Origin: Lysobacterales bacterium | Lineage (GTDB): Bacteria; Pseudomonadota; Gammaproteobacteria; Xanthomonadales; Xanthomonadaceae | Direction of reading: 5' to 3' | NCBI GenBank assembly: GCA_014946745.1 | Contig: JADCRD010000001.1 | Span: 62,001-126,000, forward strand | DNA length: 64,000 bases | Part shown: positions 9,482 through 19,438 of the stretch, in pieces | Numbering within the stretch: the stretch's first letter is position 1 | How the letters are laid out: the number at the start of each line of letters is the position of its first letter | Notes under the pieces: generated by a model | Told to the model about the DNA's origin: nothing | What the model saw: the letters and a program-made list of their open reading frames with translations, nothing else | The model's database searches: none | Translations under genes and position numbers: made by a program

Positions 9482-10686
9482 GGCAGGGCCTCGGCTAACA
9501 GTTCCAGCGGATGCCGGAGTTCGACTCCGGCGAGTTCGGCGGCGCCGCCCAGATGCAGGCGACAGCCGAGATTGGCGGACAGCAGTGTAGTGGCACCGCA
9601 TGCGATGACCGCGTCCAGCAGCGGCCGGCGCAGACGCTCGGCGCGCTCGGGAAATGCCAGCATGTGCGCACCGCCTGCACCACAGCAGCCCGTATCCGGA
9701 AGCTCCACCAGCTGCAGGCCTGGAATGCGTCCGAGCAGGATGCGGGTAGCTCGGGCCGATTTCGGCGCAGCGTGCTGCGTGCACGGCAGGTGCAGTGCGA
9801 CGCGACGCTCGACGCGGCGGAGCACGACCGCGGCGAAGGCGGAATCGTCGATCAGCAGGCTGGCGAGATCGGTCACGGCTGCGTGGTTCGCCAGCGCGGC
9901 TGCGTGGGCGGCCTGGCAGCCGCTGCTTGTGCTGACCACGACATCGGGCGCGAGAGTGCTCCACACGCGTCGACTCTGCGCATGCAGCGCTTCGGCGTGC
10001 GTACCGAACCCCGCATGCTGGTCGAGTGCGCCGCAGCAGACCTGCCCGGCAGGAACGAGCACTTCATGCCCGCAGGCTCGCAACAGCCGTGCGGCCGCGT
10101 CGAGCGCATTGGCTTCCAGCGCGCGTCCGACACAGCCGAGCAGCAGGCCGACGCGCAGATGGGATGCTCCGACGGGTGCGGTGTCGTCCCGGCGATCAGC
10201 GTCCTTGAGCTGCGAATGTCGCTGCAGCTGCTCAAGGTTCGCGCTTGCCTGCAGCGCGCGGCGCTGGCGTCGCGGCAGCAGCGCGCGCAGTGGGCGCGCC
10301 GCCCGCACGATCGTCGCGGTTGCGACCGGGTGACGGCTAGCCCACAGCAGCGCTCGAACCCGCACGGAGCGCGGTCGCTGCGGCATCTGCTGCCGCGTGA
10401 GTCGCATGAGTTCGCCAAAGCGCACCTTGGCGGGGCACACCTGCTCGCAGCGTCCGCATCCGAGGCAGTGTTCCAGGGCTTCGATGCTGCTGGCATCCAC
10501 GCCATCGGGATCGCGCGCCAAAGCCTGCGCCAGCAGCACGCGTCCTCGCGGTGACTCCGACTCGCGGGCATCCAAGCGATAGGTGGGGCAGTGCGGAAGA
10601 CACAGACCGCAGAGCACGCAGGCATCGGCCAACGACAGCAGTCGCTGCAGGCTGTGTTCAGCGGGGGGGCTGGCGCTTCGGCTCAT
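9478..10686 (-). CDS. GlcF-like (Fe-S)-binding oxidoreductase subunit
   Basis: 402 residues. Two [4Fe-4S] ferredoxin motifs lie near the N-terminus: C23/C26/C29/C33 with PTY, and C74/C77/C80/C84 in [12 protein letters not shown]. The second half carries two CCG-type cysteine-rich domains ([13 protein letters not shown] and [13 protein letters not shown]). This is the plan of the glycolate oxidase iron-sulphur subunit GlcF, but no glcD or glcE flavoprotein lies nearby, so substrate and partners are unknown. It is coupled to coq7 by a GTGA overlap. Such proteins pass electrons from a flavoprotein dehydrogenase toward quinone, which may explain the pairing with a quinone gene; that is inference. 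Confidence 0.8.
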   Translation of the reverse strand: MSRSASPPAEHSLQRLLSLADACVLCGLCLPHCPTYRLDARESESPRGRVLLAQALARDPDGVDASSIEALEHCLGCGRCEQVCPAKVRFGELMRLTRQQMPQRPRSVRVRALLWASRHPVATATIVRAARPLRALLPRRQRRALQASANLEQLQRHSQLKDADRRDDTAPVGASHLRVGLLLGCVGRALEANALDAAARLLRACGHEVLVPAGQVCCGALDQHAGFGTHAEALHAQSRRVWSTLAPDVVVSTSSGCQAAHAAALANHAAVTDLASLLIDDSAFAAVVLRRVERRVALHLPCTQHAAPKSARATRILLGRIPGLQLVELPDTGCCGAGGAHMLAFPERAERLRRPLLDAVIACGATTLLSANLGCRLHLGGAAELAGVELRHPLELLAEALP

Positions 10687-10751
10687 TTGCCGCCAGAATA
10701 CGCGGCTTCGCCGGGCAACGCCCCAGGCTGATCACCCCGAGGCGCGCAGGC

Positions 10752-10780
10752 TTGCGCCCCTCGATCAAGGCCGCTATGCT
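10752..10780 (+). promoter_or_regulatory. Candidate sigma-70 promoter of rplM-rpsI
   Basis: A -35 like TTGCGC (10752-10757) and a -10 like TATGCT (10775-10780) are 17 bp apart, 39 bp before the rplM ATG. The position and spacing fit a ribosomal protein promoter. Confidence 0.5.
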
Positions 10781-10819
10781 TCGCGGTCTTTCGTCCTCGC
10801 TTTCCCTTTGGGAGCTGTC

Positions 10820-11248
10820 ATGAAGACCTTCAGCGCCAAGCCGGAGACCGTCAAGCGCGACTGGTATCTGGTCGACGCCAGCGGCAAGACGCTGGGCCGT
10901 CTCTGCTCGGAAATCGCGCTTCGCCTGCGCGGTAAGCACAAGCCCGTGTTCACCCCGCACGTCGACACCGGCGATTACATCGTCGTGATCAACGCTGAGA
11001 AGATCACGGTCACCGGCAACAAGCTGCAGGACAAGATGTATCACCGGTTCACCGGCTACATCGGCAACCTGAAGTCTGAAACCCTGGGGCAGGCCTTGGA
11101 TCGCCACCCTGAGCGCGCCATCGAGATCGGCGTCAAGGGCATGCTGCCGAAGAACCCGCTGGGCCGTGCGATGTTCCGCAAGCTCAAGGTTTACAAGGGT
11201 GCCGAGCACCCGCACACCGCCCAGCAGCCGCAGGCGCTGGACATCTGA
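10820..11248 (+). CDS. rplM: 50S ribosomal protein L13
   Basis: 142 residues, the usual length, starting [20 protein letters not shown] after a GGGAGCT ribosome-binding site. Conserved L13 segments include [35 protein letters not shown] and [18 protein letters not shown]. Structural protein of the large ribosomal subunit. Forms the usual two-gene operon with rpsI, 17 bp downstream. In-frame sequence upstream of the ATG is not L13-like. Confidence 0.97.
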   Translation: MKTFSAKPETVKRDWYLVDASGKTLGRLCSEIALRLRGKHKPVFTPHVDTGDYIVVINAEKITVTGNKLQDKMYHRFTGYIGNLKSETLGQALDRHPERAIEIGVKGMLPKNPLGRAMFRKLKVYKGAEHPHTAQQPQALDI

Positions 11249-11265
11249 GACAGGACAGGCATCCC

Positions 11266-11658
11266 ATGGCTCTCAACCAGAATTACGGCACTGGCCGCCG
11301 CAAGTCCTCCACCGCCCGCGTGTTCCTGCGCAACGGTAGCGGCGCTATCACCGTCAACGACAAGCCGCTCGACCAGTTCTTCGGGCGCGAGACGGCACGC
11401 ATGATCGTGCGTCAGCCGCTCGTGCTGACCGAGATGTCCGACAAGTTCGACATCAAGGTCACTGTGGCCGGCGGCGGTACGACCGGTCAGGCCGGTGCGA
11501 TCCGCCTTGGCATCGCTCGCGCCCTGGTCGAATACGACGAGGGCCTGAAGACCCAGCTGCGCCGCGCAGGCTTCATGACGCGCGACGCTCGCGAAGTCGA
11601 GCGCAAGAAGGTCGGTCTGCACAAGGCACGTCGCGCTACCCAGTTCTCGAAGCGCTGA
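11266..11658 (+). CDS. rpsI: 30S ribosomal protein S9
   Basis: 130 residues, the standard length. Conserved features: [16 protein letters not shown] at the N-terminus, [19 protein letters not shown] in the middle, and the basic tail ending RRATQFSKR, which reaches the ribosomal P site. Second gene of the rplM-rpsI operon; a tRNA gene follows 47 bp downstream. Confidence 0.97.
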   Translation: MALNQNYGTGRRKSSTARVFLRNGSGAITVNDKPLDQFFGRETARMIVRQPLVLTEMSDKFDIKVTVAGGGTTGQAGAIRLGIARALVEYDEGLKTQLRRAGFMTRDAREVERKKVGLHKARRATQFSKR

Positions 11659-11672
11659 TCGCGCTTTATACT
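11644..11672 (+). promoter_or_regulatory. Possible tRNA promoter
   Basis: A good -10 (TATACT, 11667-11672) lies 33 bp before the tRNA-Gln gene, with a weak -35 (TTCTCG, 11644-11649) 17 bp upstream inside the rpsI 3' end. A 6-bp hairpin (11673-11689) follows. Confidence 0.35.
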
Positions 11673-11705
11673 TGCCGCCCTGCGCGGCAGGTGCGATCCG
11701 GTTCT

Positions 11706-11779
11706 TGGGGGATCGTCTAACGGTAGGACTGCAGACTCTGACTCTGCCTATCTAGGTTCGAATCCTAGTCCCCCAGCCA
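11706..11779 (+). tRNA. tRNA-Gln (anticodon CTG)
   Basis: 74 bases with encoded CCA. The acceptor arm pairs TGGGGGA with TCCCCCA, the anticodon stem GCAGA/TCTGC encloses loop CTCTGAC with CTG at the anticodon, and the T arm holds GGTTCGAATCC. CTG reads CAG glutamine codons. The body resembles other proteobacterial tRNA-Gln. Confidence 0.92.
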
Positions 11780-11781
11780 TT

Positions 11782-11817
11782 CGAAGGGCTCGCGCAAGCG
11801 GGCCCTTCGTGTTTTTG
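11782..11817 (+). terminator. Rho-independent terminator after tRNA-Gln
   Basis: CGAAGGGC (11782-11789) pairs with GCCCTTCG (11802-11809), and the stem extends inward to a 4-nt loop. It is followed by TGTTTTTG. Textbook form, 3 bp after the tRNA. Confidence 0.85.
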
Positions 11818-11975
11818 TGGACGGAGCTGGAGCGGCCGCGCTCACGCACTCCCGCGCGAATACGGCGAGCGCGTACGGCTCGGCTTGAGCGCTGCGAAGG
11901 AAGAAACCGCGTCCAGGGTCGTTGGCCCAGCGCTGACGAGCGGCACCTTTCGGCGGTCACGGTGGAACAGACAGC

Positions 11976-12051
<76 letters not shown>

Positions 12052-12113
12052 TCCAAACAACGCCTTGAAGCTCGCGCTGATCTGAGCGGCTGCGGCGCCG
12101 AAGGCCTGCGCAC

Positions 12114-12731
12114 TCATCGCCGCGGTTTCGCCACCGGCAGCTGCCAGCCGCGCCGCATGGCAAAGAAGCGCAACGTGAAGCAGGCGACCGCGCCTGCCGC
12201 AGCCACTGGCGTTGCCGGCAGACCGAGCGTGTCGCCGGCGACCACGATCAACGCGCCTAGCAGGGCGGCCACCGCGTACAGCTCGCGCTGAAGCACCCCC
12301 GGTATCTGCACGACCAGCAGATCGCGAGCGATGCCGCCGCCGACACCACTCAGCACGCCCAGCATCACTGCGCCGAGCGGGCCAACGCCGTGCGCCAGCG
12401 CCTTGCCGGTGCCGAGCACAGCGAAGAGCCCCAGACCAACCGCGTCGCTGAACTGCACCGGATTGCGAAGGCGGTCGATCAATTCGTAGCGATAGAAGGT
12501 GACCAGCGCGGCCACCGCTGACACCACGAAGTAGTTCGGATTGGTGAGTGCCGCGGGCGGTGTGGCGCCCAGCAGGGCGTCGCGAACGATGCCACCGGCG
12601 GTGGCCGCAGCGAAGGCCAATACCAGTACACCAAACAGATCGAGACCCTTGCGCACGCCGGCGGTGGCGCCGCTGATCGCAAAAGCAAAGGTCCCCAGAA
12701 GGTCGATGGTGATGATGAAGGGCGTGCTCAT
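12114..12731 (-). CDS. TRIC-type cation channel family protein (YicG/UPF0126)
   Basis: 205 residues with about seven membrane spans in two homologous halves. Each half carries the glycine-rich signature of the bacterial TRIC family: GGIVRDALLGATPP near residue 45 and GGGIARDLL near residue 131. Family members form trimeric cation-permeable channels in the inner membrane; the physiological role in bacteria is unsettled. It lies alone between the CAT tRNA and the HU gene, on the opposite strand. Confidence 0.88.
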   Translation of the reverse strand: MSTPFIITIDLLGTFAFAISGATAGVRKGLDLFGVLVLAFAAATAGGIVRDALLGATPPAALTNPNYFVVSAVAALVTFYRYELIDRLRNPVQFSDAVGLGLFAVLGTGKALAHGVGPLGAVMLGVLSGVGGGIARDLLVVQIPGVLQRELYAVAALLGALIVVAGDTLGLPATPVAAAGAVACFTLRFFAMRRGWQLPVAKPRR

Positions 12732-13021
12732 CTCTTGAGCTCGAATGGAAGGCGGTTCCAGCGGGTGCTGTTGACGCTAAGCGCTTGATTCAGCGGATGC
12801 CGTGCCCGCGTTCCCGCAGTACCTGCCCCGCGTTTTTCAGCGCGCCGACGCCGCGAGCGGAGTCCATGCTGCGCTCGCAAAGCCTTAAGGCAGGCGGCTT
12901 CCCGGCGAAAAACCGTTGACTTGTGCGCGCAACCGAAGCAGCCTTCGCAACGCGGAGGGCGTAGCGCCTTCCCATTCTCCCCCTGTTGGGCCTCACGCCC
13001 CTCCATGCAAGGAAGTTTCCG

Positions 13022-13291
13022 ATGAACAAGGCTGAGCTTGTTGCTGCGATTGCCGACCACGCCGAACTGACCAAGACCCAGGCGGCCGCCGTCGTTGACG
13101 CGTTCACCTCGACTGTCACCAAGGCGCTGAAGAAGGGCGACACCGTGACCCTGGTGGGCTTTGGCACCTTCTCCGTGCGCAAGCGCGCGGCCCGTGAGGC
13201 CCGCAACCCGCGCACCGGCGAAACCATCAAGCTGAAGGCGAGCAAGGTGCCGGTGTTCAAGGCCGGCAAGGCGTTCAAGGACGCGATCTGA
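13022..13291 (+). CDS. hupB: DNA-binding protein HU (beta type)
   Basis: 89 residues, the usual HU length, from the ATG at 13022 (MNKAELVAAIADHAELTKTQ); an upstream in-frame ATG would add a non-conserved leader. The DNA-binding arm signature RNPRTGETIKLKASKVPVFK is present. Nucleoid-associated, dimeric. No lon gene precedes it here. The 290-bp region upstream contains a -35-like TTGACT at 12916-12921, but I see no convincing -10 at normal spacing. Confidence 0.95.
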   Translation: MNKAELVAAIADHAELTKTQAAAVVDAFTSTVTKALKKGDTVTLVGFGTFSVRKRAAREARNPRTGETIKLKASKVPVFKAGKAFKDAI

Positions 13292-13338
13292 TCCTGCCCG
13301 CGTCGCCGCGCTGAGTGCGGCGACATTGGCTGAACCCG

Positions 13339-13376
13339 GCGGGCCCGTGCGCATGCGCGGGCCCGCTGTCGTTTCT
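13339..13376 (+). terminator. Rho-independent terminator after HU gene
   Basis: GCGGGCCCG (13339-13347) pairs with CGGGCCCGC (13358-13366); the stem continues inward to a tight loop and is followed by TGTCGTTTCT. Lies between convergent genes. Confidence 0.75.
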
Positions 13377-13455
13377 GCAAGGCACGTGTCTGCGCGCGGC
13401 AGAAGCCGCGCCGTCTGACAATCCACTGCCCTGCCACAGGAGTGCTTGCTGGCGT

Positions 13456-14067
13456 TCAGGAGGCCGAGTCCGCGTGCTGGCTCAGCCGGATCTCCAGGCC
13501 ATCGCTACCTTCGGACGCTGTGGCACCCAGCGCGCGCGCGCGCGCCGCGCTGTCCTCGCGCCAGCGCTGAGGTAGCGGCCCGTCCACGCCGATCTGCAGC
13601 CACACCTCGGTCGAAGCCTGCCGCAGCCGTATCCGCAGAGTCTCGCCTGCCGGCGTGGTCTCGGCCATGGCCTGCACCCAGCGGAACAGGCTGATCGCCA
13701 TCCAGCTGGGCAGGGCCCCTTCGGCTGCACGGCTTTCCACGCTGAAATCGAAGCCGCGCCGCTGCGCGATCTGCTCCAGCGTGGAGCGCAGCGCGGCGTC
13801 CAGACCGATCTCATCGAGCAGCGGCGGTCGCAGCTGCAGTGAAAGCGCGCGCACGTGCTGAAGCGCGTCGCGCACGCTCTCGGTGACGCCCTCGACCTCA
13901 TCGGCGGGCAAGCCGCTCGCAGCGAAGAACTGGAGGCTCAGCAGCGCGGCGGTCAGGTTCTGGCCGACCTCACTGTGCAGCACGTGGGCGACGTGCTTGC
14001 GCTCGGCCTCCTCCAGCGCGATCAGCTGGGCCAGCGAAGTGGGTGGTGCAGGTAGCGAGGCATCCAT
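13456..14067 (-). CDS. Histidine-kinase-like protein with HisKA_3 dimerisation domain and degenerate ATPase
   Basis: 203 residues, cytoplasmic, with no membrane span or sensor domain. The H-box of NarL/DesK-type kinases is clear at residues 22-47 (ERKHVAHVLHSEVGQNLTAA, candidate phospho-acceptor H31). A second helix with LSLQLRPPLLDEIGLDAALR follows, typical of this kinase class. The remaining 90 residues sit where the ATPase domain should be but lack a recognisable N-box and the glycine-rich G boxes. It may be a phosphotransfer or decoy protein, or a decayed kinase. No response regulator is adjacent. sdaA lies 79 bp upstream on the same strand. Confidence 0.65.
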   Translation of the reverse strand: MDASLPAPPTSLAQLIALEEAERKHVAHVLHSEVGQNLTAALLSLQFFAASGLPADEVEGVTESVRDALQHVRALSLQLRPPLLDEIGLDAALRSTLEQIAQRRGFDFSVESRAAEGALPSWMAISLFRWVQAMAETTPAGETLRIRLRQASTEVWLQIGVDGPLPQRWREDSAARARALGATASEGSDGLEIRLSQHADSAS

Positions 14068-14146
14068 GCGGGCACTCAGGCTGGGGGCTGTGTCTTCAAG
14101 CCTAGCAGCGGCGGGCGTGGGAGGCGCCGGCGGTCACTGCGCGAGG

Positions 14147-15529
<1,383 letters not shown>

Positions 15530-15606
15530 GGGACGTTGACTGGCGAGAGCGGGGGCGCGCTAGTGTACGGTCGCGCCCTCGCCCGACGATGCCGTACGGA
15601 CTGACC

Positions 15607-15837
15607 ATGCACCTGCTGACGCTGTTCCAGCGCGATGAATGCCACCTTTGCGACCAGGCCGTGATCGTGCTGGTGCAGGCGCGCGCTGGCGATTTCGAGC
15701 CGCGCTGGATTGACGCTGACGTCGAGCTGGAGCAGCGCTACGGCCTGCGCGTGCCGGTGTTGCGAAGGGAGGACACAGGCGCCGAGCTGGACTGGCCCTT
15801 CGATGCCGTGCGCGTGCGCCGCTTTCTCGTCGACTGA
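15607..15837 (+). CDS. Glutaredoxin-like small protein
   Basis: 76 residues from the ATG at 15607; another ATG at 15589 would add six residues. Begins MHLLTLFQRDECHLCDQA with the redox-type CHLC motif at the end of the first strand, followed by an alpha/beta pattern and a VPVL cis-proline segment typical of the thioredoxin fold. This short family is common beside metabolic genes in Xanthomonadales; its partner is not known. It diverges from sdaA and ends 24 bp from the convergent membrane-protein gene. Confidence 0.8.
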   Translation: MHLLTLFQRDECHLCDQAVIVLVQARAGDFEPRWIDADVELEQRYGLRVPVLRREDTGAELDWPFDAVRVRRFLVD

Positions 15838-15861
15838 AGGCAAGAGGGCGCGCGGGGGTGC

Positions 15862-16299
15862 TCAGCGCCCCAAGCGCCAGCCGAGCCAAGTCGCCGGCAG
15901 CAGCCACAGTCCATCCAGCCAGCCCAGCTGCGCGCGCAGGTAGAGCAGAACCAGGCCCGGGCTGAGCGCAGGCAGGGCGTGCTGCGCGGGCATGCCCATG
16001 CGCATGCCGATCTGGCTGGCGCTGATCAGCAAAGCCGCCGCGAGCGCGGTGAGCAGGCTCACCACGCCCACCAGCAGCAGCCGCGTCCGCCCCGGCGGCA
16101 TGCCGGCGAGGCGCAGCAGCAGGGCGGCATCCAAGGTCACGATCAGCAGCATCCACAGGCTGGGGCTGCTGAAGTGCAGTGCGACACCAGCCCAGACCGC
16201 GGCAAGACCCAGCACCGCGACGCTGCCGCTGATCAGCGCCAGCAGCCAGGTGCCCAGCCCAATTCGGGCGTGCGCGATGGGGGAGACAGCCTTGTTCAC
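15862..16299 (-). CDS. Small inner-membrane protein of unknown function
   Basis: 145 residues with four hydrophobic spans (about 17-42, 48-66, 72-95 and 112-140) and a short basic N-terminus. No family recognised. Codon use is like its neighbours. It converges on the glutaredoxin-like gene and diverges from sufT, 77 bp away. Confidence 0.6.
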   Translation of the reverse strand: MNKAVSPIAHARIGLGTWLLALISGSVAVLGLAAVWAGVALHFSSPSLWMLLIVTLDAALLLRLAGMPPGRTRLLLVGVVSLLTALAAALLISASQIGMRMGMPAQHALPALSPGLVLLYLRAQLGWLDGLWLLPATWLGWRLGR

Positions 16300-16376
16300 G
16301 GAATCAGGGCAGGCCAGGGTGGACAGGGCAGGTAGAATACGCGGCCGTCTCGTTGACCGACCCTGACATTCGTCCC

Positions 16377-16931
16377 ATGGCCTACAGCCGCAGCTCCGAG
16401 CCCATCCAGTTCTCCCGCGACTGCGAGGTCGTGATGGTGCCGCAGGGCGATCGCGTCACCTTGCCCGCGGGCACGGCCGGCTACATCACCCAGGGGCTGG
16501 GCGGCAGCTTTACGGTGTTCGTGGACGGCAACCTGTTTCGGGTGGCCGGCGTCGATGCCGACGCCATCGGCAAGGAGGTCGTGCCGCCGCCCCAGCTACC
16601 CGACAACGCCACCGACGAGGACGTCGAAAAGGCCGTCTGGAACCAGCTGCGCACCTGCTTCGATCCGGAAATTCCCGTCAACATCGTCGACCTCGGTCTG
16701 GTCTACCACTGCGAGATCGAAACCAGCGATGAGGGCAGCCGTCGTGCCAGCATTCGCATGACCCTGACCGCGCCGGGCTGCGGCATGGGCGAGGTGCTGG
16801 TCGAGGACGTACGCGCGAAGGTCGAGCTGGTGCCCACCGTGATGGAAGCGGACGTCGAGCTGGTGTTTGACCCGCCCTGGAACCAGTCGATGATGACCGA
16901 GGCGGCCAAGCTGCAGGTGGGAATGTTCTAG
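16377..16931 (+). CDS. sufT: SufT-type Fe-S cluster maturation protein
   Basis: 184 residues from the ATG at 16377 (MAYSRSSEPIQFSRDCEVVM); an in-frame TTG at 16353 is possible but less likely. The C-terminal MIP18/DUF59 domain shows DPEIPVNIVDLGLVYHCEI and TAPGCGMGEVLVEDVR, diagnostic of the family. The N-terminal 80 residues form the SufT-specific extension. It assists iron-sulphur cluster delivery in the cytoplasm. It stands apart from any suf operon here. A hairpin begins at its last stop-codon base. Confidence 0.9.
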   Translation: MAYSRSSEPIQFSRDCEVVMVPQGDRVTLPAGTAGYITQGLGGSFTVFVDGNLFRVAGVDADAIGKEVVPPPQLPDNATDEDVEKAVWNQLRTCFDPEIPVNIVDLGLVYHCEIETSDEGSRRASIRMTLTAPGCGMGEVLVEDVRAKVELVPTVMEADVELVFDPPWNQSMMTEAAKLQVGMF

Positions 16932-17271
16932 GGAAGCTCTGATTTATCAGAGCTTCCCGTGCGCCATGGATGGCGCGCTCGCGAATCAAGCATGCAAGTG
17001 CTTGATTCAGCGCGAGTGAGTCCGGACCTGCGCCGGACTCACGACGTCTGAAGAACTGCAGGATGGAATTCTTCAGACCTTCCCTAGCAGGCTGTCGAAA
17101 AACAGCGTGCCAGCTCGGCCGAGGAAGGCCGAGTCGACAAAGCAAGCGCATACGCGATTGTCTTGTCGGCAGGTGGTGCGGACCTGTGCCGGACCGCTGA
17201 CTCGAAAAGCTCCCAGCAAGGGAGTTTTTCGACAAGCTGCCACGGGAGCTCCGATAAACCAGAGCTTCCCT
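16931..17271. repeat. 340-bp nested inverted-repeat element between convergent stops
   Basis: The whole gap between sufT and the serine hydrolase is a chain of hairpins: a 12-bp stem (16931-16942/16947-16958), a 7-bp palindrome (16961-16976), a 10-bp stem (16983-16992/16999-17008), a 10-bp stem (17016-17025/17033-17042), a 10-bp stem (17046-17055/17069-17078), a 13-bp stem (17202-17214/17220-17232) and a closing stem (17244-17251/17262-17270). The first and last stems share GAGCTTCCC. The segment at 17085-17101 is also a near complement of 17225-17241. No ORF is supported. It could be a MITE-like element or a compound bidirectional terminator. Confidence 0.75.
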
Positions 17272-18511
17272 AGCGCCTGCGTCTGCGCGGCTGTGCGTCG
17301 AGCTGCATCCAGTCCTTGCGCGGCAGGCCGAGGAAGCTATCCAAGGCTGTGGGCAGAAGGCCGCTCTGCAGCCGGCATTCGCAGTTCACCAGCACCGCAA
17401 TGCCGAAGCCGCGCTCCGGCAGAAAGCCAATCAGGCCGCGATAGCCCTGCACGGCGCCGCCGTGGAAAATCAGGGTTTCGCCGGCATAGTCGAAGACCCG
17501 CCAGCCAAGTCCGTAATGCGCGGCCTCGAGACGCTCGCGTCGCCACGGCGCCGCCCGCAACTCGGAGGGCGTGCTGACCAGGGGCTTCTGGATCTCCGCC
17601 AGCAGCTCCGGCGACAGCACGTCCGGGCGTCGACCCATCTGCGCCAGCAGCCACTGCGACATGTCGCGTGCGGTGGCGTTGACGCCGGCGGCCGGTGGCA
17701 CGCGGTAGTAGTTTTCCTTGGGGCGTAGCGCAACAAAGCGACCACCCGCCATCACGTGCGGTCGCGCCCAGCGGGCGCTGCCCTCCAGGCCCTCACGGCC
17801 ATAGGTCGCGCCGTACATGCCCAGCGGGTGAAAAATCTTCTTCTCGACCAGGTGGGTGAAGAAGTCGCCGGTAACGGCGAAAGCCAGATCGCCGATCAGG
17901 CTGAAGGCGATGTTCTGGTAGGCGTAGCAGCGACCGTCCGGGCACAGCATCGGCGCCTCGCCCAGGCGCTGCGCCAGCAGTGGATAGGGCTGGTCGTCTT
18001 CCAGCTCGCGATCGAAGGTGTGGAAGCCCAAGCCTACGGTGTGGCTCAGCAGATCGGCGGCGGTGGTTTCCAGCGCCGTGTCGGCGCGGGCCAGCGCAAA
18101 GGCCGGCAGGTGATCGGCCACGCGGGTGTCCCAGCGGAGTGCGCCTTCCTCCACCAGAAGGCCTGCCAGCGTGCCCGCGAAGGCCTTGGACAGGGAGGCC
18201 AGACGAAAGGCGGTGTCGGCGTCGACGTTCTCGCTGCGGCCGGCCTGGGTGTGGCCGAAGCCGCGCTCCAGCAGCACCTGGTCGCCGTGCACCACGCTGA
18301 CCGCCATGCCGACCACTCCGTATTCGCGCACCAGGCGATCGGCGAGGCGCTCGATCGCGCGAGCTGTCTGCTGGGCGCGCGCGCTCTCGGCCGTGATTTC
18401 CACGGTCGGCTGGCGCGTCGGCGCCGCGCTGACCTCGGCGCTCGCTGCCGTCGACAGCCAGCCCAGGGCAAGGCCGAATCCAAGCGCGAGGCGCGATGTC
18501 ACACGGGGCAT
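17270..18511 (-). CDS. Secreted serine hydrolase (class C beta-lactamase/PBP fold)
   Basis: 413 residues from the ATG at 18511 (MPRVTSRLALGFGLALGW), giving a signal peptide cut near ASA. Catalytic motifs of the fold: SxxK at S106-K109 (ASLSK), YxN-like YQN in CYAYQNIAFS, and HGG (FHGGAVQGYRG) replacing KTG. Exported to the periplasm. Family members include esterases, D-aminopeptidases and peptidases as well as AmpC; antibiotic resistance is not implied. It diverges from lemA, 123 bp away, and its stop lies inside the inverted-repeat element. Confidence 0.85.
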   Translation of the reverse strand: MPRVTSRLALGFGLALGWLSTAASAEVSAAPTRQPTVEITAESARAQQTARAIERLADRLVREYGVVGMAVSVVHGDQVLLERGFGHTQAGRSENVDADTAFRLASLSKAFAGTLAGLLVEEGALRWDTRVADHLPAFALARADTALETTAADLLSHTVGLGFHTFDRELEDDQPYPLLAQRLGEAPMLCPDGRCYAYQNIAFSLIGDLAFAVTGDFFTHLVEKKIFHPLGMYGATYGREGLEGSARWARPHVMAGGRFVALRPKENYYRVPPAAGVNATARDMSQWLLAQMGRRPDVLSPELLAEIQKPLVSTPSELRAAPWRRERLEAAHYGLGWRVFDYAGETLIFHGGAVQGYRGLIGFLPERGFGIAVLVNCECRLQSGLLPTALDSFLGLPRKDWMQLDAQPRRRRR

Positions 18512-18634
18512 GCGGTGGGGTCGGTGCGGCACGTCGGGTCCAGGCTGGCGCGGCGAAGAAAGCGCCCGCATTCTAGCCCGCAAGATCCGGTCGACGACCG
18601 CGACGCGCGTCCCCCGTTCATCCCTGGAGGAATC

Positions 18635-19240
18635 ATGTCCATCCTGCTTCTGTTCGTGTTGACCGTGTTTGGCGTCGGCATTGCCCTGGTGCTCTGGGGA
18701 GTCGGCATCTACAACGGCCTCGTCACTCGTCGCAATGCGTACCGCAACGCCTTTGCCCAGATCGACGTGCAGCTCACCCGTCGCCATGATCTGATCCCCA
18801 ATCTGGTCGAGACGGTGAAGGCCTACATGCAGCACGAGCGCGACACGCTGGAGGCGGTGATCCGCGCGCGCAACAGCGCGATCGGCGGCTTGAACGCCGC
18901 CAAGGGCAACCCCGGCGATCCGGCCGCGATGCAGCAGCTGGCCCAGGCCGAGGGCGCGCTGGGCGGCGCGCTGGGTCGTCTGTTCGCGCTGTCCGAGGCC
19001 TATCCCGAACTGAAGTCGAGCGCAAACATGGCGCAGCTGACCGAAGAACTGTCCTCGACCGAGAACCGCGTCGCCTTCGCCCGCCAGGCCTTCAACGATG
19101 CGGTGATGGGCTACAACAACCAGCGCGAGGTCTTCCCCGCCAACCTGCTGGCCGGCACGTTCAACTTCCAGCAGGCGGCGCTGCTAGGCATCGGCGAAGA
19201 AGAAGCGCACAAGCGCGAGGTGCCGAAGGTGCAGTTCTGA
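18635..19240 (+). CDS. lemA: LemA family protein
   Basis: 201 residues from the ATG at 18635, which follows a strong GGAGG site; the frame upstream is open but lies antisense to the hydrolase gene. One N-terminal membrane span (2-24) leads into the conserved LemA helix region: NGLVTRRNAYRNAFAQIDVQ, RRHDLIPNLVETVKAY and the C-terminal YNNQREVFPANLLAG. LemA proteins often pair with membrane proteases or TPM-domain proteins. Here an M48 protease follows, as in many Proteobacteria. Confidence 0.92.
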   Translation: MSILLLFVLTVFGVGIALVLWGVGIYNGLVTRRNAYRNAFAQIDVQLTRRHDLIPNLVETVKAYMQHERDTLEAVIRARNSAIGGLNAAKGNPGDPAAMQQLAQAEGALGGALGRLFALSEAYPELKSSANMAQLTEELSSTENRVAFARQAFNDAVMGYNNQREVFPANLLAGTFNFQQAALLGIGEEEAHKREVPKVQF

Positions 19241-19326
19241 CGAGTGAGGGAGGATGAGTGAGGAGAGCGTGGCGAGAGTTCGCAGCCACGGCGTGTCGGG
19301 GCCTGCAGTGGATCTCCCGCTGCTCG

Positions 19327-19389
19327 CTCCTCACTCCTCACTCCTCACTCCTCGCTTCTCACTTCTCACTTCTCACTTCTCACTTCTCA
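19327..19389. repeat. Pyrimidine-rich 7-9 bp direct repeats
   Basis: About eight tandem variants of CTCACTCCT / TCTCACT between lemA and the M48 protease gene. The same words recur in the long tandem repeat at the window's end (63.5-64 kb). No structure beyond the tandem pattern. Confidence 0.7.
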
Positions 19390-19438
19390 ACATGCCCTTC
19401 CCGCAGCCCAGTTCTCATCCCTGCCCCGAAAGCTGCCC

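Noticed and set aside
17270-18511. Antibiotic-resistance beta-lactamase
   Set aside because: Only the fold is supported: HGG replaces KTG, and many peptidases and esterases share these motifs.
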